Below, piece by piece: positions 1-49,539 of a stretch of DNA of 64,000 nt. Every line of letters begins with the position of its first letter. Position 1 is the first letter of the stretch. Origin of the DNA: Sipunculus nudus (taxonomy: Eukaryota > Annelida > Sipuncula > Golfingiida > Sipunculidae); assembly GCA_026874595.1 (NCBI GenBank), contig CM049312.1, forward strand, positions 52,763,429 to 52,827,428. Direction: 5' to 3'. The notes beneath the pieces are model-generated. The model was given only the letters and a program-made list of their open reading frames with translations. It was not told where the DNA came from and searched no databases. Made by a program: the position numbers and the translations under genes.

Positions 1-559
1 AATTTTTTTTTTCAAAATTTATCTTTTCACATTACTATTTTTACAACACCTGAAAACATTTTATACAAAAATACCAATTTTTTCAAATGATAGTTTTTTT
101 TTTAATATAATTTTATATTCATGTTTTACTGAACTGCAAGATCATCAACCCGCAGCCTGCCCTGCACAGACTTCATTTAGGCCCGCCCCGCTTTTTCTTA
201 GATGTAGCCCGCCCCGCGCAGGGCCCTATCAGCCATGTGCTGGAGGTCATTCTGATATCGGCCTTCCCCAGATCATAAGCCTCTTTTGTTCCTGTGGATC
301 TCTCAGTGTTGGTTAATTACTAGATGTACACTGATGTAAATTGTGATCAGATCAGTTTGAGTATGTTCCAGCCAATAAATTCCAGTTAATTAGTGGAAGG
401 GTGCAATTGTTTTAAGCTTGTACCAGAGTTGTCTTTGGGTATCTTTGCATATATGTGTGCTTTGTGTAACTCTATGACTTTATCTACACTGTAGTAGAAG
501 TATTTTGGAAAAAAAATGTTCAGTATAAGTCATGCTAATTATCTTGCTTATTTCAAACG

Positions 560-890
560 GATGAACTGTTATTCAATAAGTACAGTTTATCCCTACCCAA
601 GAGCAGCACTAGCAAAAATGATAGTAGAGTTTAACTATTTAATAATTACAATTATTGTGCCAAATATAATTTTAATTAGAAATTATTACAATATCATTTA
701 ATAAAAAAATTATGATAATACAATTGAAATAAATGATTATTAAAATAATATTATAAAATGTATTCATGAATACAGTTTGAAAGTATTTGCATTCGTATTC
801 AAATACTTTTATTTTTACCTGTATTTGTATTCATATTCATGGAATTATTGAGTACATTTATTTGTATTCAAATACATTTACAGAGTATTT
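560..890 (-). repeat. Dispersed repeat, inverted copy of 18925-19215
   Basis: Read on the minus strand, this segment matches the plus strand at 18925-19215 over most of its length. Both contain GAATATGAATA-type repeats, then CAGGTAAAAATRAAAGTATTTGAATAC, then paired TATTCATGAAT strings, then an AT-rich tail with ATTATATTTGGCACAATA. The two copies are 18 kb apart and in opposite orientation. No coding capacity is seen. The family is unknown; a decayed hAT-like or MITE-like element is possible. Confidence 0.6.
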
Positions 891-1439
891 TGCCCCATGT
901 CAGACTCACATTATATTTAATAATTCCACTCATGAAATTCTCCAACATATTAGATTGGTTAAGAAACACTACAGTGTAACATGCAGCTTCCCACATTTAC
1001 TGCATGGCCATTTATTTTAAATACATTTTGTGTACTTTGACATACCATATGTTAAATATAAAGAGATTCCTTAGATTTCTAATTTTCATTTCAAGCCCAC
1101 CTCTCTTCTCATATTTATATATATATATATATTCATCTGTATTATATTAAAGGAACTTTTCATAGGAACCTGTCAAATGCAAATAATCTATAAATTGGAC
1201 TTAAACCTATTATCTGCACAATTTTATAGACCCTATAAACACTTATTTATTTTATTTTGTATAATATTTAAAAAATTGAAATTTTCCATCAGAAGAAACA
1301 TATGAATAAAAATTATAGATTTTTGAATTTGAAAAACAAATTTGGTCTCTGAGAAAGAAATCAAAATCACGTTTGTTTACTACTCTTAAAAAGTGTAGTC
1401 TTTTGAAGAATATTGACACTTTTGTAGCAATAAACTATG

Positions 1440-1815
1440 CAACAGTGCATTTGATAAAATTAATGTCCATGATCAATTTTGGTCAGTTTTCCTCCATTTC
1501 AGTCAGTTTTGGTGAATAGTCTGTCACCTTTTTCTCTGTCACACTCACATTGATCTAATTTCATGTTTCCTAGGACATTTGCCCAGGACCTCTTTGAATT
1601 TTATGTTAAAGATTCTAGACCTAATGGATACAATTTGTGCCCTATCTGGCTGTCTAGGTGTTCCAAATCATGTTTTTGGCCTGAAGGTAATAAAAATAGG
1701 TCACCATGACCTAATTTCAGGTTTTTTTTTTAGGAGATTTGCCAAGGACTTCCTTGATGTACAGTTAGAAGTTTTTAGGTCTTGCGGTTACGATTTGTGC
1801 CCTGTTAATTGATGG
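1440..1815. repeat. Dispersed repeat (family G), related to 54540-55085
   Basis: It contains GGACATTTGCCCAGGA, then a tract reading roughly 'AAAGATTCTAGACCTAATGG' and 'ATACAATTTGTGCCC', then GTCACCATGACCTAATTTCAGG. The same phrases in the same order recur at 54540-55085. The phrase with CATGACCTAATTT occurs more than once inside each copy, so the element is internally repeated. It is not coding. Confidence 0.55.
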
Positions 1816-2315
1816 ATGAAGGATTAAGGGTGATCCCTATAGCTCAGATGACACAGTCAGCTGAGCTAAAACAGGAAGTGACTGTCAGGAGTCTTCACCA
1901 TTAGACAGAATATTTGAGTAAATCTATAACCAAATTTGGCTTATACGCAAGTCTGTTTTAACTAATCCCCCCAAAAGATTTAGGTTTTAAGATTTACAGC
2001 TATACAGGTAATCTGTTAAATTGCTTCCATCGTTCAGACCTTATAATCTTTATTGCCTGCAAGTTGAAAAATTTGGTTTATTTTGGTTCATTTTGAGTAT
2101 ATTGAGTACAGACCTGACAGTAAAATGCCTGCTTTGTAGCGATGTTCTCAAATTGTAAGTTCTGGTCCCCATATCCAGGACTGAAAATAAATGTTTTGCT
2201 GCAAGTATGAGTATATTTTCAATCATGTAGTCTAATATATATCATCAATCTCTGAAATGCATTTGTTTTTTTTTTTTCACTTTTTGTCTTGCACAATCTT
2301 TCTGAACCATTATAG

Positions 2316-39991
<37,676 letters not shown>

Positions 39992-40334
39992 AGTGCCCAT
40001 CCACTTCCAACGTCGTGGATGGCCTTCACCATCAATAACAATGGGTCATGGCTTGTTTTGATGGAACTGTTTTGTGATTGGCAGTATTTAACAGTTGTGT
40101 GTTCAGGGTGGGTTGACATAAATCATGTCCTGCCATGATAACTGTTCATATTATTTCTGGGTCTGTTGAACGGAAGTGATAGAGCATATTAAAATTTTAA
40201 GGTTAATAGGTTAACATGAAATATGTGTATAGTCAAGGAATTATATATTTTGCATGTAACCAGTCTAACCATAGCAGATATGCTATCACCTGTGGATGAA
40301 AATATTCATATGTGAGCGTGACACACCATTATCA

Positions 40335-41354
40335 CTGTAGGGGTGTGTGGGTCTGACTCAGAGTAACCTCTGTAGGGATGTGTGGGTCTGACTCAATGTA
40401 ACCTCTGTAGGGATGTATAGGTTTAACACACCATAACCTCTGTAGGGGTGTGTGGGTCTGACTCAGTGTAACCTCTGTAGGGGTGTGTGGGTCTGACTCA
40501 ATGTAACCTCTGTAGTGATGTGTGGGTTTAACACACCATAACCTCTGTAGGGGTGTGTGGGTCTGACTCAATGTAACCTCTGTAGGGGTGTGTGGGTCTG
40601 ACTCAAAGTAACCTCTGTAGGAATGTATGGGTCTGACTCAATGTTACCTCTGTAGGGGTGCTTGGGTCTGACTCACCATAACCTCTGTAGGGGTGTGTGG
40701 GTCTGACTAATCATAACCCCTGTAGGGATGTGTGGGTCTGACTCAATGTAACCTCTGTAGGGGTGTGAGGGTCTGACTCACCATAACCTCTGTAGGGCTG
40801 CGTGGGTCTGGCTCACAATAACCTCTGTAGGGGTGTGTGGGTCTGACTCAATGTAACCTCTGTAGAGATGTGTGGTTTAACACACCATAACCTCTGTAGG
40901 GGTGTGTGGGTTTAACACACCATAACCTCTGTAGGGGTGTGTGGGTCTGAATCAATATAACTATAGAGATGTGTGGGTTTAACACACCATAAGCTCTGTA
41001 GGGGTGTGTGGGTCTGACTAATCATAACCTCTGTAGGGGTGTGTGGGTCTGGCTCACCATAACCTCTGTAGGGGTGTGTTGGTCTGGCTCACCATAACCT
41101 CTGTAGGGGTGTGTGGGTCTGACTCACCATAACCTCTGTAGGGATGTGTGGGTCTGACTTAATGTTACCTCTGTAGGGGTGTGTGGGTCTGACTCACCAT
41201 AACCTCTGTGGGATGTGTGGGTCTGACTTAATGTAACATCTGTAGGAGTGTTTGGGTCTTAATCACAATAACCTCTGTAGGGATGTGCGGGTTTAACACA
41301 CCATAACCTTTGTAGGGGTGTGTGGGTGTGACACATCATAACCTCTGTGGGGAT
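40335..41354 (+). repeat. Minisatellite, about 29 copies of a 35-bp unit
   Basis: The unit is roughly CTCTGTAGGGGTGTGTGGG followed by TCTGACTCAATGTAAC, with two main variants ending in '(T)TTAACACACCATAAC' or 'TCTGACTCACCATAAC'. Variants are interspersed, suggesting several rounds of block duplication. It lies between the Sec codon and the SECIS and would be transcribed in the 3' UTR. Confidence 0.93.
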
Positions 41355-41620
41355 TTTTGGTCGATTGCCCACTGTAGAGAGATAAATGTTATTTCAAAGG
41401 TTCTTCAGTGTTATCAATAGTTTAGTGTACTTGTCAGGAATTTGTTTTTATTTCACAAGACAAAATTTTTATATTTGTTAAGGTACCATGAGGATGTTTT
41501 TTAAGATATCATATACATAAATAGTAAAAGGCTTATCATTATTTTACTGTTTAATATTATTTTATAAATCCAGAATTATGAGTCTTTCATAAACCCAGAA
41601 TTCCATCACCACAAGCCAGT

Positions 41621-41688
41621 TAAGGTCATTAATGATGCCCTGTGAACAAACTCTGAAGGAGCTGCACAGGGCTGATGGTGTGACCTTA
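41621..41688 (+). promoter_or_regulatory. SECIS element, type 2
   Basis: Helix 1 is TAAGGTCA (41621-41628) with TGACCTTA (41681-41688), 8 perfect pairs. The non-Watson-Crick quartet is ATGA (41632-41635) opposite TGAT (41673-41676). Helix 2 is GCCCTGTG (41637-41644) with CACAGGGC (41665-41672), 8 perfect pairs. The apical loop starts with AA (41645-41646), followed by a mini-stem CTC/GAG (41651-41653 with 41659-41661), which makes it type 2. In the mRNA it recruits SBP2 and the Sec-specific elongation factor so that UGA at 39983 is read as Sec. Confidence 0.95.
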
Positions 41689-42029
41689 TTTTGTTGACTC
41701 ATTGGTAATTTGTAAATATCTACTTAAACTATTTTTTCATATGTTTTACAGTGAAACTTCATCGTGTCAACATGTTTGGGCCTATTACCCCACTATTCTC
41801 AAAGTATTAAGCAAGAAGTCTAGTTCAAGCGTCAGTTGAATTATGTGTAGTATTCATTAGTCCCCTCAACTCTGGCATCATGAGGTTTTAATGTATTTAC
41901 TAAGGTTATATAATATATGAATATTGTTACTCACGGGGTAATGGGTAGGCCTGACTCTGATTGCATGTGGGGCCAAACTGATTGGCTTAAAGTACTGATA
42001 GTCAGTGATCAGCAGTAACATAATTTACA

Positions 42030-42035
42030 AATAAA
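42030..42035 (+). terminator. TXNRD2: Candidate polyadenylation signal AATAAA
   Basis: The first AATAAA downstream of the SECIS, about 340 bases after it, in an A-rich context. It is plausible as the end of the thioredoxin reductase transcript, but transcript data are needed to confirm it. Confidence 0.45.
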
Positions 42036-42050
42036 AAATTACAAAGTCTT

Positions 42051-43559
42051 TTTGGCGTAATGTTTGTTATATATTTATGTCCAGGAGCTTTGAAGTGTAT
42101 ATAAAATACATGTGTGCATCCAGAATGATGAAGAAAACATCAATTGACAGAATAATCTCAGGTATAGAATAATTTCATATATTAATTGTCAAGGATGCCC
42201 GTTAGGAATGGGAATTTTTTCCCTTTTTTAGATTGCCTCCTTAATATGTTTGACTTCCAATCCTGAAAATGTCTTATCATGAAAACAAGTTACAAGTAAT
42301 TATTTGCAGACAAGAACCTGTTAGCCCATATAAAAAACACATCATGTGGAACAAACATCGTGCCTTTAACATTAGAGGGTCAATGGTCCGTTCATTGGAA
42401 TTCAAACAATTTAAGTGGACCTAAAACATTTGTGTATAATCCTTGGGTGTTTATCCAAAAAAGCAAAAAAAATTAACACTGCAGCCTCAGCTCAATTTAC
42501 TTCTCACAATAAGGCCATATCGGCATATCTTTTGACAACTTAATACATTGTATTACCACATTGATGGCAAGAATGGTCAAGGTATCAGGTAAGTAAATAT
42601 AGGTTCGCAAAATTGAAACGATGTCGATCATTTTAACGTGTATTACCAAAACCAGTGGTAAAGAAATCTACTCTGCCAAAAATAATTTTCTGGTAAAAAA
42701 AAAACATTTCTCGCTCTAAACCCATTAAACCATTAAAATATAGCGAGAAAATTTTCTGATAAGTAGGGCAGAAAATGCATATCTTATGGCAAGAAATGGT
42801 ATCTTTGGATATTATGATAAAGGACGTGTTTTATGTTAAATTAATATGGCTTCTCCGGAGAAAATCTAGATATATTTTCTTGACTTCAAGATTGTTGGCT
42901 ATAAAACAAGAAAGTATCTTAAGGATTTCATGTTTACAAAAATGCTTTTGGATAAGAAATATATAATCGTTTCAAGATAATTATTTTTGGCAGTGTGTAT
43001 GGTTCAAGTATGAATGATTTTTTCCTTCCCAAGAGTCCGTAACTATCACACGGACAGTGTTGTGAGTGCCCGTGTACACCGTGTATGTTTCAGGATACTA
43101 CTGTTGGTCCCCTTCTGGTTCCAGTTTATATCTTCAAAAGTGACTTCAGAAGAGTGTCTTCTCTAGCCACCTTCTCGACCTCTGTAATATAATGTATGGA
43201 TTCATATGAACTTCTTGTCAGGTTAGAGCATCTTCCTGATGAATCAAGTGTCTGACTACCATTAGTGTTTGTCAGTTATACACTGTGATAAATAAGTTGT
43301 TTATGATGACGTCCGTCAGTTGTCAGTATTGTGGTATTGCAGGTGTCAGTTATACTATGGATGTTTTCGAAACATATTCTGCGGCATTGTCTAATTAGAG
43401 CCATGGAAATATGTCATTTGTCATATTAATGAAAATTGAATATTAAGGCATCCTTTTGAAACTCCTTCCCTGATCGGGACAGGGTATTTCAGGTTATCAG
43501 CTGCATTCACCTTTGCTGTTCGAGGGCAAAGGGAATCTGATGATACATTTCAATAAGGA
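42051..43559. other. Intergenic sequence with no recognised feature
   Basis: AT-rich DNA. Some of the right-hand part (about 43000-43560) may be decayed flank of the reverse transcriptase relic that follows, but no motif could be supported. Confidence 0.4.
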
Positions 43560-44030
43560 CCAAACGACCCCAAATGTTGTAGTTTTAAAAGAGGGGACCT
43601 CTCTTTCAGACTTATCGAAAGCTTTGGAAAGATCGATGAATGGCAACATCATTTCTTCTCCTCGTTTGACTGGACTTGGTAGATGAGCTGGTCTTAGAGT
43701 TCCGGTTCCCTCTGTTCCTCGGGGAATTATTTATTGTTTTCTAAAGCCCGTATCGGGCGTCTGTTTATCATTCTTTCCAGCGTCTTTTCCAAGTTGCAAA
43801 GTAAGCTTGTATATCTGTTGCTTGTTTCCTTCATTGGATCGATTCCCTTCATGAGCACCCTGATGACTGTGACGATATAGATATCGAGCTGGATGTCCTC
43901 CACTATTGGCTAAAGAGCTGGAGTACTTGGAATCATTTCATGCTCATACGACCAAAATGAGTTATCCATTCATTGTAGATTTCTTCCTTTCCTGGGGCTT
44001 TCTCCATCTCCTTTATCCTGTATTAATCAT
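43560..44030 (-). pseudogene. Decayed non-LTR retrotransposon reverse transcriptase
   Basis: Read on the minus strand from about 44020, the text gives MEKAPGKEEI, an interrupted 'NRYTSLLCNLEKTLERMI' (like NYRPISLLxxxxKxxExxI), 'NRRPIRALENNK', 'PEEQ', 'DQLIYQVQSNEE', then FIDLSKAFDK at about 43611-43640. These are the early RT motifs of LINEs in the right order. They are spread over more than one frame with stops, so the copy is dead. The clade cannot be assigned by eye. No endonuclease or tail was recognised. Confidence 0.6.
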
Positions 44031-45168
44031 TTCGCAATCGTGACATCACGCAGGTGACATGTATATAAATTGACATGTCTCTGGTGATAGAATATGTTTA
44101 GGAGTGGACTATCAATTAACGGTGCTCTCTGTCGCCAAAGGTAGGCAAGGTAGTCGGCTGTCTGTCCTACAATTTACTGTGTCGTGTTCTTACATTCCTG
44201 TTGTTCCATGCCCTGGAAACCCCCATTCAGCATATCGTGAGTCGCGAAAGTTTCACTTCCGTTGTGTAGGCTGAATGTAAAATTCTTTTAATCCCAGCTC
44301 TCTTGTATTTTTTTTTTCTTTGCAGTGCTGGCATAGCTAGTTCCATTGAAAATGTCAAAATCTCGTTTTTCCTTTTAATTTGTACAAAATCCAATGGTTT
44401 AAATAAATACCGCGCATGTTATATAATTAAAGTGACATTGTTTAAGGTCAGCAGGACCTAAACCGTTCTCCTTATTATATAGGCCGCACAAAGAGTGGAC
44501 GAGAAGAGTTCGGTCCAAACATGAATTCGGTCTGGTCCGCTCTGTTTTCGGCACTTCAGGCATCCGACTGCAGGACCCAGTCCTAGGTGATCCTGGGTAC
44601 ATAAAATGTTGATATTTCAGGACTGGTCCCGAGTAGTCCGGTCCAGGCGGTTTGAGCCAATTCTGTTTGTGATGGTTAAAAAATGATAAACATGGATAGG
44701 AAGTTTATCATTGACCAATAAGAGCATCTCTCCAAATCACATAGCAGGCAGACATAATTGAAGGTGACGTCAGAGAGGGAAAGTAAGAAAGAGATTATAT
44801 GTAGAACTACTTGCCAAGAAGATTGTGTTTCTCCAGTATATTTAAAACATAAAAGAAACGCGTGATATTGGCATGCAATATAAAAATTACAACCATTCAA
44901 AACAGTTTATTATGCTGCCCATCACTTCGATAGTAAAATATGATCAAACTAGTGGTATTACATTTTAAGATATTTATCTATTAAATCTTTGAAAAAAGAA
45001 TATTTTCAAGCTCTCATGTTCAGACTGTTTTTTTTTTTTTATTTTTATCTTCTATAAAAGCAATATACATTATAGTCCATACAATATAAAATGATGATAA
45101 ATATTGGTTCATATTGTGAAGGTCTACATAATTATGTCGACATCCAGATTATATATATATATAAATTA

Positions 45169-45205
<37 letters not shown>

Positions 45206-46429
45206 AAATTTATAGAGGCGAGCAATAACATATTTTCCTAAGATGAAAATCTACTTCTATTTAATAACGCATATGTGGAGGAAAAACTGCTCAACATAGA
45301 CCAGTTAAGGTATTCCTTTAATGTCTGAATAACTTAGGACATTAGTCATGGTAAGATTTTAGAGTGATTTCCAATGGAAACTTTACCATTTGTCATTGTT
45401 GGTTTTCGGGCACACTGCAGGCAAACCTGATTCAGCTGGACACTCATTAGCACGAAACTACCAATCCCCACTTTGTTAGCTTTAAGGTGTTATGTATTCT
45501 AATTAATTAACATGATTATTGAATGTATACAAGGTTATAGTTGTTTCGAACCAGAATGTACGACACATTCAGTGACTGAAAGTCCCTGTGTACGTTTGCC
45601 TATAAGTTATAAGTTAAATTATATTACAAAGTAGTTGATCAAAGTTTAGTCCGTTCCACCAACCGTGAAACCCTGGTCTTTTTCGCGTTTAATTTTCTAC
45701 GTGGATATCTAATGTGTGTTCATAATGCTCGATGGCTATAGATTTTCTTTCTTTGTAATCCGTTTCACCATATATTTATTGCACATTTCTAAATATTAGC
45801 AACAAAAGTTTGTTAAATTGTGTTAATATTTATATTATATTTACATTTTCGATAAAGAATCTTAATTATTATTATATTACTCGCGGTTCTGATGTTTACG
45901 GCTCAAGCATGTGTAAAACACGTGTATGTTAAAGAAAGGACAACAAAATTCAACTAAATGTCAACATGTTTGGTTACGAAAGACTAGTATAAGAAATGAT
46001 ATTTATACCAGTGGAGATAGAGATTGTTCATACAGCACGGCCTAAATGGGAAACTCTTATGTTAAATCTGAAATTGATTAGTGATAGCTTTGAGTAAGCG
46101 CAAAAATCGCTCCCGGCAGCGTGCAGATACGGACTACGCATGCGTATGAATGGGAACGGTCCAGTCAAAAAGTCTACAAAACGATTTTTGCTGACTACGC
46201 CTACGGACTATACGGATAGTGGAATCCGTAAAATTTGGACCATTTAAAGAAAATCTTCAAAAACTTCAAATATAAAAAACAAATATTTTAAAATTATTTT
46301 TTGAGGAACCTGGTCCAAGATCACTTTACTGTGAAGGTAGACTTGCAAAGTTAGAATTACCGACTTTAATATCAGTACAAAAAAAACTGATTCTGGCCTT
46401 TTTTCCACACTCAATGTATAGTCAATATT
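44031..46429. other. Intergenic sequence, mostly featureless
   Basis: AT-rich DNA with an (AT)n tract at 45171-45202 (listed separately) and a GGTCCGG/GGACCAG-like patch at 44500-44650 also seen near 25.0 and 27.0 kb. No gene is supported. Confidence 0.4.
45171..45202. repeat. (AT)n microsatellite
   Basis: About 16 AT units, with a second short AT run just to the left (45151-45162). No Penelope-like sequence is adjacent here. Confidence 0.9.
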
Positions 46430-47035
46430 ACCCTAAAGTGTAATTTGGACCATTACCTCAACAGATTCAATTAAAGTAAATATCCACTTCAAAAGCAGAA
46501 ACATAATTTTATACTCCTATTTGACCAATAATGAAGAAGAAAATATATCTACGCTAAAAAGCCAAACATTTTTTCCAAATTATCATGGAAGAAGAAGCGT
46601 TTTCAAACCAACAATTTGCGATAATATTCACTGTAAAAACATCTTGGGGGCAAAAATTAAACGAGACCAAACATAACACGGAAATTACCTCAACGTTTTC
46701 AATTAAAGTTAAAATCCTCTTCAAAAACGGAATGTTATTTTTACACTCTTATTAACAAATGCATGCACCTAACCATAGACATGACCTAACATAAAAGCCA
46801 GTCATGTTTACTTATTTATTTCTCAATATGCAGTTAGTATATTTTCCTGTACAGGACTGTATTAGACTTCCTCCTCCCCATAATAACCCCATACGAGCGT
46901 ACCTATATATATATATAATGGAAAAAACATGAGTACCGGTATTCCTCAATGTGAAGTTGTATATTCTCCTGTACATGACTGTCATAGACTACCCCTCCCC
47001 ATATCAACCCCATATGTGCGTACATATATGTATGT
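46430..47035. repeat. Two pairs of local direct repeats
   Basis: About 46440-46530 and 46680-46760 share ATTACCTCAACNNNTTCAATTAAAGT and 'TCNTCTTCAAAANCNGAA'. About 46840-46915 and 46945-47030 share 'TATNTTCCTGTACANGACTG', CTNCCCCATAT/TAACCCCATA and 'GCGTACNTATAT'. Both are old local duplications with some divergence. No coding sequence. Confidence 0.6.
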
Positions 47036-48416
47036 AGCGTCTACGTCTACGCTTTAGCCCCCCCCCCCCCCCACACACACACAATAATTATTTAGCTTCG
47101 CCGCCAATAATATCTTCCGGAAGGTCACAGTGTCCTCCCTAATGCTTTCGTCCTTCGGTTGCGTATTTATTTTACGTCACTTAAGTTTCAAAGTTTACTC
47201 TGAGTTTACTTTATCTTAAATTCCAAGTTTACACTGAGTTAACGTCACAATAAACTTATATTCACTTTCGGTTTACGTCATATCAAAACCCTCTCTTACG
47301 GTGGGTTTACGTTAAATTAAATTCCAAATTAACGTAAAGTTTTCGTAACATTAATTGCCAAATTAACAGCAGTTTAAGAAACCAACTGCAACTTTATGCT
47401 GGGTTTACATTACCTTCAACTGAAAGTTTTCTTTCAGGTTTACTCCGCCGAAAACTTCGATCATACGTTATGTTTACCTCTTCTTTAAATTTATTTTAAC
47501 TCTTTGTATATCTTGGAAACAACCAAGCCACTGTAAATAAACCACAGGCAGGTACATTCTAAAGAAGGGACAGCTATTCTGACCAATGGAACCAATGGAA
47601 ACGCATGGTCAGATCTCAAAATATTATTTGCAACAATTTCTTCAATCATATCAACCAACCATGGCCAGATTACCTCTTCCTCTCAAACTCTATCTAAATT
47701 TCATAATATTTTAGGTGTTAACCTTCCAGGTGTTTAAGTACTGTTGAATGCTCCGTCCCCCTCTCTCTCTATTTCTTTTCTCTCTACATTCACCCCTCCT
47801 TGCTGCCCTCACTATTCCCTTCTCCGAACTCCATTCCATTGTCAGCCTCAGTAAACAAGAACAAGATGAATCAGATATATTTATATTTTTTATATTTTGT
47901 ATAACTGTTTGTCCATAGGTACCTATGTACATGCCAGAACTTATGTCAATATTGTGTAATATGTAGACGTAGTGGGCATCAAAATAATCTACCTTGTCAA
48001 GACCAAAGTGATATCATGTCATACAGTCACTTATTCATAAATCCCCTCATCAGCATAGTTAATTATAACTTTATATCTGTCAAATTGAAATCTTGCGGAC
48101 TTCCATGCACTATAGATCCTTCAACAAACAGCCTTATCATCATTCGACCACTGCTTTGTATACTGTCATTTCATTCATATTTGCTCAAATACATTGCTAT
48201 TTTCAACCCCCCCCCCCCCCCAAAAAAAAATAATAAAAAATAAACCGCTATATTTTACTTCATATTAATCCATTAGTCAGGTTATTTCATAAATCATTTA
48301 CTCACATATTACATTATATTCCTTTACAATAGCCCAACATTTCCATGATATTCATACGCTTTATCGACTCAATATAGTCTCACAATGGTGATACAATATA
48401 TAGTCCAATCATGATC
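47036..48416. other. Intergenic sequence with a GTTTAC-rich stretch
   Basis: A run of 15 C followed by (AC)n lies at 47058-47082. From about 47165 to 47480, GTTTAC, GTTAAC and ACGTMA-type strings recur every 20-40 bases. A poly-C then poly-A stretch lies at about 48207-48229. No gene is supported. Confidence 0.45.
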
Positions 48417-48450
48417 AGCTGAGCGCCGTGACTCATGGGTCCCTTGTTTG
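48417..48450 (+). repeat. Isolated family E 3' terminus-like motif
   Basis: AGCTGAGCGCCGTGACTCATGGGTCCCTTGTTT. The near-palindrome GTGACYCATGGGTCMC followed by TTGTT is shared with 16637, 18829, 19441, 20325 and 30871. Only the terminus is recognisable here. Confidence 0.6.
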
Positions 48451-48701
48451 AATTTTTACAGCACGATTGTGTTTCTGATATAACAATGTTACTATTTTAA
48501 GCATTCAGTTCTTTTTGTATGCAGGTGTGAATGTAGGATGGCATGTGATGTGGCAGAGTCAGGTTTACAGGAAGCGAGCTGGACTGAAAGTTTGACATAA
48601 TTGTAAGATGCATCTTTAGCGGAAAGACAAATCTTTCTGCGGACAGGCAAACCTGTATTAATGCCTTTCCGTTTGCATGGTAAAAAGTTCAAAGTATTAC
48701 C

Positions 48702-48759
<58 letters not shown>
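48702..48759. repeat. (AT)n microsatellite
   Basis: About 28 AT units on the left of a Penelope-like 3' fragment. Confidence 0.95.
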
Positions 48760-48762
<3 letters not shown>

Positions 48763-48766
48763 CAAT

Positions 48767-48897
48767 CATGGACCGTAGGGGCCCTTACGAAACAGAGCTG
48801 TTGAACACAAGTAAGTGTGTTTAAGTCCTGAAATATATGTATGACAGCTCCTAGTATTAGTTGAGCACTTTAAAACCCAATGGTTTTGCAACAATCT

Positions 48898-48898
<1 letters not shown>
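48767..48898 (+). mobile_element. Penelope-like element, 3' terminal fragment
   Basis: It matches 32709-32834 closely: GGGGCCCTTACGAAACAGAG, 'CACAAGTAAGTGTGTTTAAG', TCCTGAAATATATGTA and 'TGAGCACTTTAAAACCCAAT'. It keeps the 3' half of the hammerhead but lacks the CUGANGA half. The cleavage triplet is GTT, not GTC. It is flanked on both sides by (AT)n. Confidence 0.85.

Positions 48899-48899
<1 letters not shown>

Positions 48900-48940
<41 letters not shown>
48900..48940. repeat. (AT)n microsatellite
   Basis: About 20 AT units on the right of the Penelope-like fragment. Confidence 0.95.
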
Positions 48941-48941
<1 letters not shown>

Positions 48942-48974
48942 AACGTTAGATAAAATGAATGTATCGGCGTTTAA

Positions 48975-49535
48975 TAATATAATTAAGTTTATTTTCAATT
49001 TTAATATAGTTCAATTTTGGGATTCAAATTCGTTCATGGCGACAGCAGTTCCTGAGATATTGGGTAACAGATATAACATTATGTATGTAGACACCTATAG
49101 AATTTTTTTAGACACCTAGAACTACTAAAATTTAACATTCGAAAAAGACAACATTAAAAAAATAATTCCGTTTTTTTTTCAATTTTTATATTGTTCAATT
49201 TGATGATTCTAATTCGCTCATGGCGATAGCAGCTCCTGAGATATCGTGTAACAGAAATAACATTATGCATGTAGAAATCAGCTTAATTCATACTCATTGT
49301 AATAACTGTTCCTCTGATAAATAGTTAACCATGAAATAAGAAGGCTGAAGTGTCATATTTTCTATTTTACCGGGGAATAATTGGAATGTGAATGATCAAC
49401 ACACGTAGCGCCACATGCAGCTTACATAACATACACTCACTAGTCCATAAACAATGTTAATACTATAGACATTGGAGCTGATATAGGTGCGGCCATTTCT
49501 GCAATATTTGATAACAGGAATGCATTTTGCATGCA
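48975..49535 (+). repeat. Local repeat of about 180 bp, two clear copies and a remnant
   Basis: About 48990-49110 and 49165-49275 share TTTTCAATTTT, 'GTTCAATTTNGNGATTC', 'AATTCGNTCATGGCGA', 'AGCAGYTCCTGAGATAT' and 'AACATTATGNATGTAGA'. A weaker third copy lies near 49470-49530 (GAGCTGATATAGG...GCATGCATGG). Function unknown. Confidence 0.55.
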
Positions 49536-49539
49536 TGGA

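Larger units (their letters stand above)
1..2315. other. Intronic or upstream flank of the thioredoxin reductase gene
   Basis: No exon is recognisable before the acceptor at 2315. The stretch is AT-rich, with a GC-rich patch around 150-230 containing repeated GCCCGCCCCGC-like strings, which could be the edge of an old DNA transposon. Two dispersed repeats inside it are listed separately. The first exon seen begins in the middle of a codon, so at least one earlier exon lies outside the window. Confidence 0.6.
39992..42050 (+). other. TXNRD2: 3' UTR of the thioredoxin reductase gene
   Basis: I infer that the UTR extends at least to 41688, because the SECIS must be in the mRNA, and perhaps to the AATAAA at 42030. 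It holds a 35-bp minisatellite and the SECIS. No splice signal interrupting it is obvious. The exact poly(A) site is not determined. Confidence 0.7.

Noticed and set aside
150-240. GCCCGCCCCGC-rich patch as a CpG island or promoter of the gene
   Set aside because: Short, in repetitive-looking context, and the first visible exon already starts in mid-codon, so no link to a start site can be shown.
40135-40180. Nearer SECIS candidate, ATGA...TGAT with stem CTGTTCA/TGAACGG
   Set aside because: It has the quartet and a 7-pair stem but no AA or CC at the apical position and a poor helix 1. The 41621-41688 element satisfies all rules.
40332-40571. Minus-strand open frame with repeating SDPHTPTEVTLSQTH
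   Set aside because: It is only the translation of the 35-bp minisatellite.
40335-41354. CRISPR-like array
   Set aside because: Units are contiguous with no unique spacers, and the genome is eukaryotic. It is a minisatellite.
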